Shown here piece after piece: positions 1-8,834 of a stretch of DNA of 39,079 nt. Origin of the DNA: Sphingomonas_R sp036387535 (GTDB lineage Bacteria; Pseudomonadota; Alphaproteobacteria; Sphingomonadales; Sphingomonadaceae). The notes under the pieces are model-generated. The model was not told the DNA's origin, did no database searches, and saw nothing but the letters and a program-made list of their open reading frames with translations. A program made the position numbers and the translations under genes. The stretch covers positions 1 through 39,079 of the forward strand of contig NZ_DASVTO010000005.1 in assembly GCF_036387535.1 (NCBI RefSeq). The letters run 5' to 3'. Within the stretch, counting starts at the first letter, position 1. Each line of letters opens with the position of its first letter.

Positions 1-1
1 G

Positions 2-532
2 TCCGGCAAGCCGCGCGACATGATCGCTCCCGGCCCGGACGCCGATCAACTGCGGACGATCCTGTCGGCTGCGATCCGGACGCCGGATCATGGCAAACTC
101 GCCCCGTGGCGGGTCGTGGTCGTGGCCTCGGAACAGCGTCCGCGCTTCGCCGCGCTGCTGCGCGACGCCTATCTTGCGGAGAAACCCGCCGCCGGCCGGG
201 CCGAGCTGGAGGCGATCGACCAGTTCGCGCATCAGGCGCCCACCCTGATCGTCGTCCTGTCGGCGCCGGCGCGCGCCAGTCACATCCCGATTTGGGAACA
301 GGAACTGTCCGCGGGCGCGCTCTGCATGAACCTGCTGGCGATCACGCATGCGACCGGGTTCGTCGGCGGCTGGCTGACGACCTGGGCGGCATATTCCGAT
401 GCGGTGCGCGATGCGTTCGGGACCGAACATGAACGGATCGCCGGCTTCTTCTTCATCGGCACGCCGTCACGCGCGCTGGATGAGCGGCCGCGTCCCGAAT
501 TCACCGCGGTCGTCTCCGACTGGGCGCCTTGA
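2..532 (+). CDS. Nitroreductase family protein (5' end outside window)
   Basis: This is the C-terminal part of a nitroreductase-like flavoprotein, a family of FMN-dependent NAD(P)H oxidoreductases acting in the cytoplasm on nitro compounds, quinones or similar acceptors. The frame is open to the first base of the window. The codons before the first ATG (position 20) read S-G-K-P-R-D, which continues the family's N-terminal R-R-S-x-K motif that contacts FMN. The gene therefore almost certainly begins upstream. The visible part has the TPDHGKLAPWR segment and the GG-W-x-T region typical of small YdjA-like members. About 170 residues are visible against a usual 185-195. The physiological substrate is unknown. 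The stop lies 30 bases before the GntR gene, so the two may be cotranscribed. Confidence 0.85.
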   Translation, partial: SGKPRDMIAPGPDADQLRTILSAAIRTPDHGKLAPWRVVVVASEQRPRFAALLRDAYLAEKPAAGRAELEAIDQFAHQAPTLIVVLSAPARASHIPIWEQELSAGALCMNLLAITHATGFVGGWLTTWAAYSDAVRDAFGTEHERIAGFFFIGTPSRALDERPRPEFTAVVSDWAP

Positions 533-562
533 CCCCTCTGCCGTATTAGAACAGTATGACGG

Positions 563-910
563 ATGGCCGAACAGGATCGCCCCGTCTATCTGCGGCTTCG
601 GGACCGCATCGCCGACTCCATTCTCGACGGCCGCTATCGTGACGGGGATCCGCTGCCGTCCGTCCGGGCCTTCGCCGCCGAACAGGGTGCAAACCCGCTG
701 ACGGTCGCAAAGGCCTATCAGAGCTTCCAGGAAGACGGGCTCGTCACCGTGCGGCGCGGCGTCGGCATGTTCGTGGCCGATGGCGCCACCGAACGCCTGC
801 GCCGCACCGAACGCAAGCAGTTCGTGGAGGCCGAATGGCCGCAGATCGCGGCGCGCATCCGTCGCCTGCGGCTGGATGTGCACGATCTTCTCGGCCGCGT
901 CGACGCCTGA
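563..910 (+). CDS. GntR family transcriptional regulator (YtrA-like)
   Basis: This is a 115-residue DNA-binding repressor-type protein. Residues about 8-75 form the GntR winged helix-turn-helix, with the typical Y-L-R-L-R-D-R-I start, the G-D-x-L-P-S-V-R-x-F-A turn, N-P-L-T-V-A-K-A-Y in the recognition helix and V-x-x-R-R-G-V-G-M-F-V in the wing. Only about 40 residues follow the wing. That is too short for a FadR- or HutC-type effector domain and matches the small YtrA subfamily, which often controls transporter operons. No ABC transporter follows here, so the target is unknown. It lies between the nitroreductase and a sensor kinase on the same strand and may regulate its own operon. Confidence 0.88.
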   Translation: MAEQDRPVYLRLRDRIADSILDGRYRDGDPLPSVRAFAAEQGANPLTVAKAYQSFQEDGLVTVRRGVGMFVADGATERLRRTERKQFVEAEWPQIAARIRRLRLDVHDLLGRVDA

Positions 911-1016
911 ACCCGCTCCGGCCTGCTGGACCGAATCGGGTTTGGACGGTCTGTAATCATCGTATAAAGGCAATGGGCTGGAGCCGGGTGGTCCCGTTCC
1001 TGCGACAGGGGGGACG

Positions 1017-3872
1017 ATGGAGATAGAGGCTGCCCCCGACCCCTATCCTGCATTCCTGCGTGGCGGCGGCGAGATGGCGGACCGGATCGCCCGCCACGAC
1101 TGGCCGGCGACGCCGCTGGGTCCGATCGCGTGCTGGCCCGCCGCATTGCGCACCACGCTCGGGGTCGTGCTCGGCAACCCGTTTCCGCAGGTCGTCATCT
1201 GGGGCCCGTCCCGGATCATGCTCTATAACGATGCCTATGGTCAGGTGCTGGGCGACAAGCCGCCGGCACTCGGACGCCCGTTTCTGGATGTCTGGGCGGA
1301 TGCGCGCGACATCATCGGCCCGCTGATCGAGGACGGGTTCAGGGGGAAGGCCTGCCTGTTCGAAAATGGCCGCTTCACCCTGCTGCGCGGCGGTCGGCTG
1401 GAGGAGGCGTTCTTCGATTTCACGGTCAGCCCGGTCCGCGACGAACAGGGCATGATCGTCGGCGTGCTGAACATCGGCATCGAAACCACGGCGCGCGTTC
1501 GCGAAAAGCGGGAACGCCGTCGTGACGCCGCCCGTCAACGGCGCCTGTTCGAACAGGCGCCGGGCTTCATCTGCGCGATGCGCGGCCCCAATCATGTCTT
1601 CGAATTCGTGAACGACACCCATCACAGCCTGTTCGGCAGTGAGGATTGGGTCGGCAAGCCGGTCCGGGAGGCGTTTCCCGATATCGTCGGCCAGGGATTC
1701 TACGAACTGCTGGACCAGGTCTACAATAGCGGCGAACGCGTGGTCGCCCGCGCCGCGCCGGTCCGCTATCGCCGCACGCCGGATGCGCCCGAAGAACTGC
1801 GCTATCTCGACTTCATCTATGCGCCGGTGGTGGAGGCAAGCGGCCGCATTTCCGGCGTGTTCTGCGAAGGGCAGGACGTCACCGACCGGCGACAGGCGGA
1901 ACAGGATCTGCGCAGGAGCGAGGAACAGCTGCGTCTGGCCGTGGAGGCCGGACAGATCGGCCTCTGGGATATCGATGTTCCGTCCGGCACGCTGTTCTGG
2001 CCGGCGCGGATGAAGGCGATGTTCGGCATTTCGCCCGATCGCGACGTCACCCTCGCGGATTTCTACGCGGGTCTCCATCCCGACGATCATGACGCCGTGG
2101 CCGCGGCGTTCGCAGCGGCGCTCGATCCGGCGCGACGGGCGCCTTATGACGTGGAATATCGCACCGTCGGCAAGGAAGACGATGTTGTCCGCTGGATCGC
2201 GGTGCGCGGTCAGGTCCAGTTCGACGAACAGGGGACGTGTGTCCGGGTCATCGGCACCGCGATCGACATCACGCGGCAAAAGGCGGCGGAGGCCGCGGTC
2301 CGCGCCAGCGAGGCGCGGCTGCGCGAACTGAATGCCGATCTGGAACGCCGGGTCATCGAACGGGCGCAGGCACGCGGCCGTTCTTGGCAGGTCAGCCCGG
2401 ATCTGATGGGCGCGCTCAACGTCAACGGCTATTTCGAAACCTCGAACCCAGCTTGGCAGACGATATTGGGATGGACCGAGGACGAAGTGGCAAGGCTGCC
2501 GATCTTCGATCTGCTGCATCCCGACGATGCGGAACCGTCCCGCAGCGCGTTTGCCCTGCCGCGCTGGGACCAGCCGGCCGTCAATTTCCAGGGCCGCTAC
2601 CGATGCAAGGATGGCACCTATCGCTGGATTTCCTGGGTCGGGGTGCCCGATGAAGGGCTGATCTACTGTGTCGGTCGCGACATCACCGCCGACAAGGAAC
2701 GGGAGATCGAGCTGGAACAGACGCAACAAGCCCTGCGCCAGGCCCAGAAGATCGAGGCAATCGGCCAGCTGACCGGCGGGATCGCCCATGATTTCAACAA
2801 TCTGCTGATGGTCATTTCCGGCGGACTGGAGATGCTCGATCGCCAGAAGGATCCGGCCCGGCGCCAGCGGCTGATGACCGGGATGCAGCAGGCGGCGCAA
2901 CGTGGCGCCGGCCTGACGCGCCAGTTGCTGGCCTTTTCCCGCCGCCAACCGCTGCGACCAGAACCGCTCGACGTCGCAGGGCGGATCGGCGGCATGCGCG
3001 AATTGCTCGATCGGTCGCTGCGCGGCGACATTCATGTCGATATCGCGTTTCCGGACGGCCTGTGGCCGGTGCTCGCCGATGCGGGCGAACTCGAATTGGT
3101 GATCCTCAATCTCTGCGTCAACGCGCGCGACGCCATGCCCGCCGGCGGCACGATATCGATTACTGCGGAAAATCGCCCGGGCCTCGCGATGTCCGATGCC
3201 GACGGCGACCATGTTCGCGTCACCGTCTCGGACACCGGCACCGGGATGCCGCCCGAGGTGATCGCGCGCGTGTTCGAACCCTTCTACACCACCAAGGAAA
3301 TCGGCAAGGGGTCCGGGCTCGGGCTGGCGCAGGCCTATGGCTTTGCGCAGCAATCGGGTGGCACGATCGCGATCGACAGTGTGGTCGGCCAGGGTACCAC
3401 CATCGCAATCTCTCTGCCGCGATCCCGCGTAGCGCCGATCGACATGCCCGAAGGCGCGGGGAGGTCCGTATCGCAGGACGGGCGGCATGCGGGCTGCTGC
3501 CTGCTGGTGGAGGATGATGACGAGGTCGCCACGCTCGTTCAGGAAATGCTTGCGACCCTCGGTTTCAACGTGGTGCGCACCGCCAGCGCGGAGGCGGCAC
3601 TCGGCGCCCTGGCGAACGGTCGTGCGGTCGATTTCCTGTTCTCCGACATCATGATGCCCGGGACCATGAACGGCGTTCAGCTTGCGCAGGAGGTCCATCG
3701 CCGTCGGCCCGACCTGCCGATCCTGCTCACCTCCGGATATGCCGACGCGTCCATTCGCGATGTCGAGGCAGATCGCTTTCCGATCCTGTCCAAGCCTTAT
3801 GAAATGGATGCGCTGAGTGCTGCGATCACTGCGGCGATGCATGCGGAACGCGGGCCGGCTGACCGAACATAG
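1017..3872 (+). CDS. Soluble multi-PAS hybrid histidine kinase
   Basis: This 951-residue sensor kinase carries its own receiver. Four PAS-like regions are visible at about residues 45-160, 174-290, 304-430 (W-D-I-D start, PAS fold 3 type) and 455-565. HisKA follows, with the phospho-acceptor histidine at about 591 in G-G-I-A-H-D-F-N-N. The ATPase domain has its N box near 700, D-T-G-T-G-M, and a G-K-G-S-G-L-G-L box near 763. A C-terminal receiver has its phospho-aspartate near 877 in S-D-I-M-M-P-G. I see no signal peptide or membrane helix, so it probably senses a cytoplasmic cue. The start has a G-rich Shine-Dalgarno (run of six G) just upstream. No separate response regulator lies beside it. 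The signal is unknown. Confidence 0.9.
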   Translation: MEIEAAPDPYPAFLRGGGEMADRIARHDWPATPLGPIACWPAALRTTLGVVLGNPFPQVVIWGPSRIMLYNDAYGQVLGDKPPALGRPFLDVWADARDIIGPLIEDGFRGKACLFENGRFTLLRGGRLEEAFFDFTVSPVRDEQGMIVGVLNIGIETTARVREKRERRRDAARQRRLFEQAPGFICAMRGPNHVFEFVNDTHHSLFGSEDWVGKPVREAFPDIVGQGFYELLDQVYNSGERVVARAAPVRYRRTPDAPEELRYLDFIYAPVVEASGRISGVFCEGQDVTDRRQAEQDLRRSEEQLRLAVEAGQIGLWDIDVPSGTLFWPARMKAMFGISPDRDVTLADFYAGLHPDDHDAVAAAFAAALDPARRAPYDVEYRTVGKEDDVVRWIAVRGQVQFDEQGTCVRVIGTAIDITRQKAAEAAVRASEARLRELNADLERRVIERAQARGRSWQVSPDLMGALNVNGYFETSNPAWQTILGWTEDEVARLPIFDLLHPDDAEPSRSAFALPRWDQPAVNFQGRYRCKDGTYRWISWVGVPDEGLIYCVGRDITADKEREIELEQTQQALRQAQKIEAIGQLTGGIAHDFNNLLMVISGGLEMLDRQKDPARRQRLMTGMQQAAQRGAGLTRQLLAFSRRQPLRPEPLDVAGRIGGMRELLDRSLRGDIHVDIAFPDGLWPVLADAGELELVILNLCVNARDAMPAGGTISITAENRPGLAMSDADGDHVRVTVSDTGTGMPPEVIARVFEPFYTTKEIGKGSGLGLAQAYGFAQQSGGTIAIDSVVGQGTTIAISLPRSRVAPIDMPEGAGRSVSQDGRHAGCCLLVEDDDEVATLVQEMLATLGFNVVRTASAEAALGALANGRAVDFLFSDIMMPGTMNGVQLAQEVHRRRPDLPILLTSGYADASIRDVEADRFPILSKPYEMDALSAAITAAMHAERGPADRT

Positions 3873-3908
3873 ATTGGCGCAAAAATTATGGCGTCCGCTA
3901 CCGATCGC

Positions 3909-3932
3909 GAACCAACGCCGCACTCTGGCGTT
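3909..3932 (+). promoter_or_regulatory. Candidate EcfG-type general-stress promoter
   Basis: GAAC at 3909-3912 and CGTT at 3929-3932 are separated by 16 bases. This resembles the alphaproteobacterial EcfG promoter (GGAAC, 16-17 bases, CGTT), with one mismatch because the base before GAAC is C. It sits about 30 bases before the DUF2934 start, and an AAGGA Shine-Dalgarno is present at 3949-3953. It is a single motif match and could arise by chance. Confidence 0.3.
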
Positions 3933-3961
3933 ACGTCTATAGCTTCGACAAGGATGACCAG

Positions 3962-4372
3962 ATGTCCGACGACCAGGAAGACCGTATCCGTGCACATGCC
4001 TATGCATTGTGGGAGAAGGAAGGCCGACCGCAGGGACGCCACGACGATCATTGGAGCGAAGCCATGGCGGCGGTCGGCGGTGACGGCGACACGGAGCACG
4101 GTATAGCGCCCGATGATGATATGACCGCGTCCCTGATTGATCACGATCCGCAGGTCGAAACGCCCGCGGCCGAACCCGACATGCTGCCAGACATCCTGCC
4201 GCCCGAGCCTGAAGGTTCGGAACAGACTGCACCCCCTGCCGCCACCGACGCAGAGACGCAAAGCGAAGCGCCCGCCGTCACGCCCGAGCCCGCGGCGCCG
4301 TTATCGCCCGTGTCGGCAATCAGGAAATCCAGCGCGCCGCGCAAACCGCGCGGTCGCAAGCTGGGCGGCTGA
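3962..4372 (+). CDS. DUF2934 domain-containing protein
   Basis: This 136-residue protein has unknown function. The first 35 residues match the short DUF2934 motif: an acidic start, then D-R-I-R-x-H-A-Y-x-L-W-E-x-E-G-R-P-x-G-R, then H-W, then a short helix. The remainder is low complexity, rich in P, A and E, and ends in a basic tail (R-K-P-R-G-R-K-L). It has no signal peptide or membrane segment, so it is probably cytoplasmic and largely disordered. DUF2934 proteins are common in alphaproteobacteria, but no biochemical activity is established that I can cite. An AAGGA Shine-Dalgarno supports this start, and a possible stress promoter lies upstream. It converges on the TonB receptor gene across a strong hairpin. 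Confidence 0.85.
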   Translation: MSDDQEDRIRAHAYALWEKEGRPQGRHDDHWSEAMAAVGGDGDTEHGIAPDDDMTASLIDHDPQVETPAAEPDMLPDILPPEPEGSEQTAPPAATDAETQSEAPAVTPEPAAPLSPVSAIRKSSAPRKPRGRKLGG

Positions 4373-4410
4373 CGCGCGCCCGCCTTCGGCGCGTCCCAGC
4401 AACGGCATCC

Positions 4411-4438
4411 AGGGCATCGATCCGGCAATCGATGCCCT
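4411..4438. terminator. Bidirectional hairpin between convergent genes
   Basis: There is a perfect 11-bp inverted repeat (AGGGCATCGAT and its complement) with a 6-base loop, placed between the DUF2934 stop (4372) and the TonB receptor stop (4447). Only a short T-rich stretch follows on the plus strand, so intrinsic termination may be partial. The position between convergent genes supports a shared terminator. Confidence 0.6.
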
Positions 4439-4446
4439 TCTCGCGA

Positions 4447-7275
4447 TCAGAACCGAAAACGCACGCCGGCGGACACCACCGATTCTTCGTACCGGATCGC
4501 GCGCGGCAACGTCACGTTCGCGCCGGCGTAGGGGCTCGCCGGGCCATAGGTATAGGTCAGGTCTGAGCGATACGGTTTGGCAAGAATGTTGGTCCAGTCG
4601 GCGGTCAACGTCAGATTCTTGACGATGTCGTAGCTGGCCGACAGATCCAGCCGGCCGATCCCACGGACATTCTCGGTAAAGGTATCGGGCGCGCGAAACT
4701 GCAGCGTCGATCGGTATCCGCTGCGGTAATTGTACGAAAGCCGCGTCGAAAAGCCGCCATTTTCATAAATGCCGGCGATGTTGTACGTCCATTTCGACAC
4801 GCCCAGGATCGGCGTCTGTGCGATGCTGCCGCCCAGTTCGCCTGGTACCCCCGTCTTGGCATCAAGATAGGTGACGTTCGCGTCGATCCCGAACGCCTTG
4901 GCCCAGGTTGGCAGGCCGTCGAAATCCAGGAAGGTCGTGAACAGCGCCTCGGCACCCTGGATACGCCCGGCGCCGCTGTTGAACGGCGTCGTGATGTTCA
5001 GCGTATAGCCGTTTTCGTCCGTCGCCGGCACTTGATAATTGGAGATGAAACCGTTCAGGTCACGCCGGAACGCGGCCACCGCAATCTGCCCCGACCGCGA
5101 CAGATAATATTCCAGCGAAATGTCGTAATTGTCCGATTTCAGCGGCTTGAGGTTCGGATTGCCCGAACTGCCGTTCCGGATGCAGCTCGATCCCGCCGGA
5201 TTTTGCGACGCCGGCAGGATCTGGCTGGTCACCGGATCGAATTCGCATCCCGGGATCGATCCCGCATTCACGGCCGGATTATATTGGCCGAAACCCGGCC
5301 GTGACCGCGTCTTGGTTGCGGACAGACGGAGCTGCAACGTGTCGGTCAACCGGATGCGGGCGCTGGCATTCGGCAACCAGTCCGTATATTTGGTCGTCGC
5401 ATTGATCGGCGTCGCGGTCGTGCCGCTGATCGATGTGCCGGTCAGATCCAGCGTCGTTGCGACCACGCGAACGCCGATCGCGCCATCGACGCGTATGCCC
5501 GTCCCGAACGCATAGCGCACCTGCCCATAACCCGCATAGGATGTCTCGTTCGATCGGTATGTTGCCGCCGGGTTGGGCGGCGGCGCACCCTCCGGAAATC
5601 CGACGAACGCGCGAAGCGCATCGACATTGCCGCGGATACTGCCGTAGGTCGGCGTGTAATAGCGCCTCAGACCGTTACCGGCATCGTCGGGAAAGCCGCT
5701 AGGTCCGACCGCATAGGATACCGGCACCGCGCTCAGCGGCAGGCGCTGACCCTCGACATACGCATAGCGATCGCCATCCTCATAGCGGGCATTGCGATCG
5801 ACATAGCGAAATCCGGCTTCGATCTTGGTCAGGATATCGTTGCCGGTATCCCACGACCCGTCGACCCGCGCCTGCCAGTCGCGGCCGCGCGCGATCTGCT
5901 GCCGATCGAAGAACCCGCGGAAGATATAGGTCGACGCGCTGGCAGGATCGACGCCGGCCAGCGTGAAGCTCGGGGTGCCGCTGGTCAGCCCTGTGTCGAA
6001 CGCCACGGTCGTCGGCGCGGCATAGGCCGTATCGAACGAGAAGATGGAGTTGGTAAAAGTGCTCGCCGTCCGCGCGATATCGGCCGACAGATGGAACGCG
6101 TCCCCGTCATATTTGCCGCCCACGGCATATTGATAGGTATCGGTCTTGCCATAGGTTGCGCCCTGGAAACCCTCCGGCCGATTGGGGTTCACCACCGTCG
6201 CGCGGTCGACGACATTGCCGGTGCCGTAGACGACATCGGTATAGGTCGTCAGCGGCGCGCCCGCCGCATCGGTCCCGCGCGAATAGAGCGGCACGCTCGT
6301 CTCGCGATCGGATACCTTGTTGCGGAACCCCTGCCACAGTCCCTCCGCATAAAATTCCAGCCCCGGTTGCGGACGCCATTGCAGGGCACCGTTCAGCGAC
6401 GGGCGCGACCGCCGGCCTTCGCCAAAGGTGATCCGCTGGATATCCGGGAACCGCGCCGCTGCGTTGCCCGGCTGGATCGTGGGGGCCGCGATGAAATCCG
6501 TGTTCGACTGGGTCGAGTCCAGATAATGAAGGCTGGTGTAGCTGAAGTTCAGCAACGCGCCGACTTCGCCGATGCCGGTGTCCCAACGATCGGTCACCAG
6601 CAGGTTGCCATTCGGGGTCAGGTCCTTGGACCGTGTCTGATATTGCCCCCATGCCGAACCCGCGACCTCGAACCCGTCGAAATCGAAGGGCTTGCGGGAC
6701 CGAACATTGACCTCGCCGGCCAGCCCGCCTTCGACCATGTCTGCGGTGGTCGTCTTGAACACTTCGATCGCCGCGATCGCGCCTGCCGGAAAATCCTGAA
6801 GCGCGACGGCGCGGGACTCGGCGGTGAAGATCTCGCGGCCATTATAGGTCGTCGCGAAATCGGGCAGGCCGCGGATCAGCACGCGGTTCGCCTCGCCACC
6901 GCTGCGGTCGACCTGCACGCCGGGGATGCGGGCGGCGGTGTCGGACAGCGCGACGTCCGGCAGTTTGCCGATGTCGGACGCTACGATCGAATCGACCTGT
7001 TGCACGGAATTGCGCTTGATCGCCTGCGCCGATCGCAGGCTTTGACGCAGGCCGGTCACGACGATGTCCTGCGTGCCTTCGGCGTCGGGGTTGTTGACCG
7101 GCGACTGGTCGTTGGTCACCGCGGCGTCCTGTGCCGCGGCGGGAGTCGATCCGGCGATGTTGGTCTGCGCGCCCTCCGGCGGCGTGGCGGGCGATGCGGC
7201 GGTCTGCGCCAGGCTGGGCGATGTAGCGAGCGCAAGCACCGACGACGTTGCAAGAACGACAAGTTTCCGACGCAT
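4447..7275 (-). CDS. TonB-dependent receptor (carbohydrate type)
   Basis: This 942-residue outer-membrane gated channel would import a large ligand, probably an oligosaccharide. Residues 1-24 form a signal peptide ending in S-L-A-Q. A variable linker leads to a TonB-box-like D-I-V-V-T-G near 70-75. The plug follows (S-I-V-A-S-D-I-G-K-L-P-D, then R-I-P-G-V-Q, then R-V-L-I-R-G), and the rest is a beta-barrel ending in an aromatic residue (G-V-R-F-R-F). The plug wording is that of the TIGR01782-type receptors expanded in sphingomonads and Caulobacter. The ATG at 7275 is preferred over an upstream start at 7350 because it begins the signal peptide and has a GGAGAG Shine-Dalgarno. It is divergent from two exported glycosidases, suggesting a carbohydrate ligand. 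Confidence 0.92.
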   Translation of the reverse strand: MRRKLVVLATSSVLALATSPSLAQTAASPATPPEGAQTNIAGSTPAAAQDAAVTNDQSPVNNPDAEGTQDIVVTGLRQSLRSAQAIKRNSVQQVDSIVASDIGKLPDVALSDTAARIPGVQVDRSGGEANRVLIRGLPDFATTYNGREIFTAESRAVALQDFPAGAIAAIEVFKTTTADMVEGGLAGEVNVRSRKPFDFDGFEVAGSAWGQYQTRSKDLTPNGNLLVTDRWDTGIGEVGALLNFSYTSLHYLDSTQSNTDFIAAPTIQPGNAAARFPDIQRITFGEGRRSRPSLNGALQWRPQPGLEFYAEGLWQGFRNKVSDRETSVPLYSRGTDAAGAPLTTYTDVVYGTGNVVDRATVVNPNRPEGFQGATYGKTDTYQYAVGGKYDGDAFHLSADIARTASTFTNSIFSFDTAYAAPTTVAFDTGLTSGTPSFTLAGVDPASASTYIFRGFFDRQQIARGRDWQARVDGSWDTGNDILTKIEAGFRYVDRNARYEDGDRYAYVEGQRLPLSAVPVSYAVGPSGFPDDAGNGLRRYYTPTYGSIRGNVDALRAFVGFPEGAPPPNPAATYRSNETSYAGYGQVRYAFGTGIRVDGAIGVRVVATTLDLTGTSISGTTATPINATTKYTDWLPNASARIRLTDTLQLRLSATKTRSRPGFGQYNPAVNAGSIPGCEFDPVTSQILPASQNPAGSSCIRNGSSGNPNLKPLKSDNYDISLEYYLSRSGQIAVAAFRRDLNGFISNYQVPATDENGYTLNITTPFNSGAGRIQGAEALFTTFLDFDGLPTWAKAFGIDANVTYLDAKTGVPGELGGSIAQTPILGVSKWTYNIAGIYENGGFSTRLSYNYRSGYRSTLQFRAPDTFTENVRGIGRLDLSASYDIVKNLTLTADWTNILAKPYRSDLTYTYGPASPYAGANVTLPRAIRYEESVVSAGVRFRF

Positions 7276-7676
7276 GACACACTCTCCAGACCGGGCGGCT
7301 TCCTCTTGAAAGCTCGGCGGCGGTTTAGCCTCAGCGAAGCCAGGCAACAAGCATTGATGATATAAATCTGTGTTGGTAGGCGGGGGTGCCCCGTCGGCGC
7401 CGGCGACAGCGGATGACCCTTGTTATTGCTCGCGATACGGATAGAATCTTTCCTTGCGGGCAATCTTCAGCCGCTTCTCGACCAAAGTTCTAATTATATG
7501 ATATAAGCATGGGATGCGTGTGGTTATCGCGATGTTTTCGGGAGCCATCCAATGCGTGGAAGAGAGTCATGGCGATATCCGCGCGACCGCCGGTCCGGAT
7601 AGGCGGCACGCCGCACGGCCATGACCCGTCATTCCGTCACCAGCCATCATGGCTTCATTTGCAAGGACCCCCGTTC
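7276..7676. other. Divergent promoter region of the glycan locus
   Basis: These 401 bases separate the divergent TonB receptor and GH5-like genes. I see no convincing gene: the open frame running into the GH5 gene from 7509 lacks a signal peptide at its start. The stretch is noticeably AT-richer in places than its surroundings and holds two copies of ATGATATAA (7357-7365 and 7498-7506), one inside a perfect palindrome. It most likely carries both promoters and operators for a regulator that is not encoded nearby. Confidence 0.6.
7494..7506. promoter_or_regulatory. AT-rich palindrome, possible operator
   Basis: TTATATGATATAA is a perfect 13-bp palindrome around a central G. Its right half recurs at 7360-7365 within a second ATGATATAA. 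In DNA this GC-rich, such a palindrome in a divergent promoter region is a good candidate for a transcription factor site. It could equally be a -10 element. The binding protein is unknown. Confidence 0.4.
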
Positions 7677-8834
7677 ATGATCCGCAGCATGTTGTTGTTC
7701 GTCACGGCCAGCGCCGTGGCATTGACCGCCGCCACGCCCGCCGACGCGCGCGAACAATGGACCAAGGCGGAATCCCATCGCTGGTACGCGGCACAACCCT
7801 GGCTGCTCGGCGCCAACTACGCGCCCGCGACCGCGATCAATCAGCTGGAGATGTGGCAGGCGGACAGCTTCGATCCGGCGACGATCGACCGGGAACTCGC
7901 CTGGGCCGAACAGCTGCATATGAACACGATGCGCGTGTTCCTCCACAACCTGCTTTGGGAACAGGATGCGGCGGGGTTCAAGCGGCGCATCGATACCTTC
8001 CTCGCCATCGCCGCCAAACACGGGATCCGCCCCGTGTTCGTCCTGTTCGACAGCTGCTGGGATCCCAATCCCAGGCTGGGGCCGCAACATCCGCCGATCC
8101 CCGGCGTGCACAATTCCGGCTGGGTCCAGGGTCCCGGCGCGGCCCGGCTGGCCGACACCGCGCGCTACGGCACGCTGCGCGGCTATGTGGAGGATATCGT
8201 CGGCACCTTTGCCAAGGACCGGCGCATCCTGGCGTGGGACGTGTGGAACGAACCCAACAATGGCGGCGGCGGCGGCGGCTCCTATCCCGAAACGCCCAAC
8301 AAGACCGCGCTGGTCGCCGGGCTGCTTGATCAGGTTTTCAGCTGGGCCCAGGCCAAGGACCCGACGCAACCACTGACCAGCGGCGTATGGACCGGCGATC
8401 ATTGGGACCAGCCCGGCACGCTGGATGCAGTCGAGAAGATCCAGATCGCCCGGTCCGACGTCATGACGTTCCATGACTATAGCTGGCCTGAGACCTTCCT
8501 GCGCCGCGCACGCCAGATGATGGTCTATGGGCGGCCGGTGATCTGCACGGAATATATGGCACGCGGCGCCGGATCGACCTTCGACGGATCGCTGCCGATC
8601 GCGAAGACGCTGAACATCGGCATGATCAACTGGGGCTTTGTCGACGGCAAGACGCAGACGCGGATGCCCTGGGACAGCTGGAAGAAACCCTATACCTATG
8701 AGGAGCCGACCGTCTGGTTCCACGAGGTGCTGCGCGCGGACGGCACACCCTACCGCGTGGCGGAAACCGACCTGATCAAGCGGCTTGCCACCGCGCCCAA
8801 GGGCGTGGTGCCGGCGACCCCGATCCGCCCGTGA
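7677..8834 (+). CDS. Exported GH5-like glycoside hydrolase (cellulase/xylanase fold)
   Basis: This 385-residue secreted glycosidase has a clan GH-A (beta/alpha)8 fold. Residues 1-24 form a signal peptide (A-T-P-A-D-A-R). The acid/base glutamate is E192 in W-D-V-W-N-E-P-N, and the likely nucleophile is E292 in I-C-T-E-Y. This spacing and retaining pair are typical of GH5-like enzymes. The exact subfamily and substrate (beta-1,4-xylan, mannan or glucan) cannot be set from sequence alone. The start at 7677 has an AAGGA Shine-Dalgarno and begins the signal peptide; an upstream in-frame ATG at 7509 is rejected. A run of six glycines follows the N-E-P-N-N motif directly. It overlaps the GH43-like gene through GTGA, so the two are probably translationally coupled. 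Confidence 0.85.
   Translation: MIRSMLLFVTASAVALTAATPADAREQWTKAESHRWYAAQPWLLGANYAPATAINQLEMWQADSFDPATIDRELAWAEQLHMNTMRVFLHNLLWEQDAAGFKRRIDTFLAIAAKHGIRPVFVLFDSCWDPNPRLGPQHPPIPGVHNSGWVQGPGAARLADTARYGTLRGYVEDIVGTFAKDRRILAWDVWNEPNNGGGGGGSYPETPNKTALVAGLLDQVFSWAQAKDPTQPLTSGVWTGDHWDQPGTLDAVEKIQIARSDVMTFHDYSWPETFLRRARQMMVYGRPVICTEYMARGAGSTFDGSLPIAKTLNIGMINWGFVDGKTQTRMPWDSWKKPYTYEEPTVWFHEVLRADGTPYRVAETDLIKRLATAPKGVVPATPIRP

Noticed and set aside
957..4232. 1091-codon open frame antisense to the hybrid kinase
   Set aside because: It is a composition shadow in GC-rich DNA: rich in R, H, D and Q, with no domain or Shine-Dalgarno, and fully opposite a gene with clear kinase motifs.
7509..7676. Upstream ATG for the GH5-like gene
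   Set aside because: It adds 56 residues before a normal signal peptide, while the ATG at 7677 has AAGGA in place.
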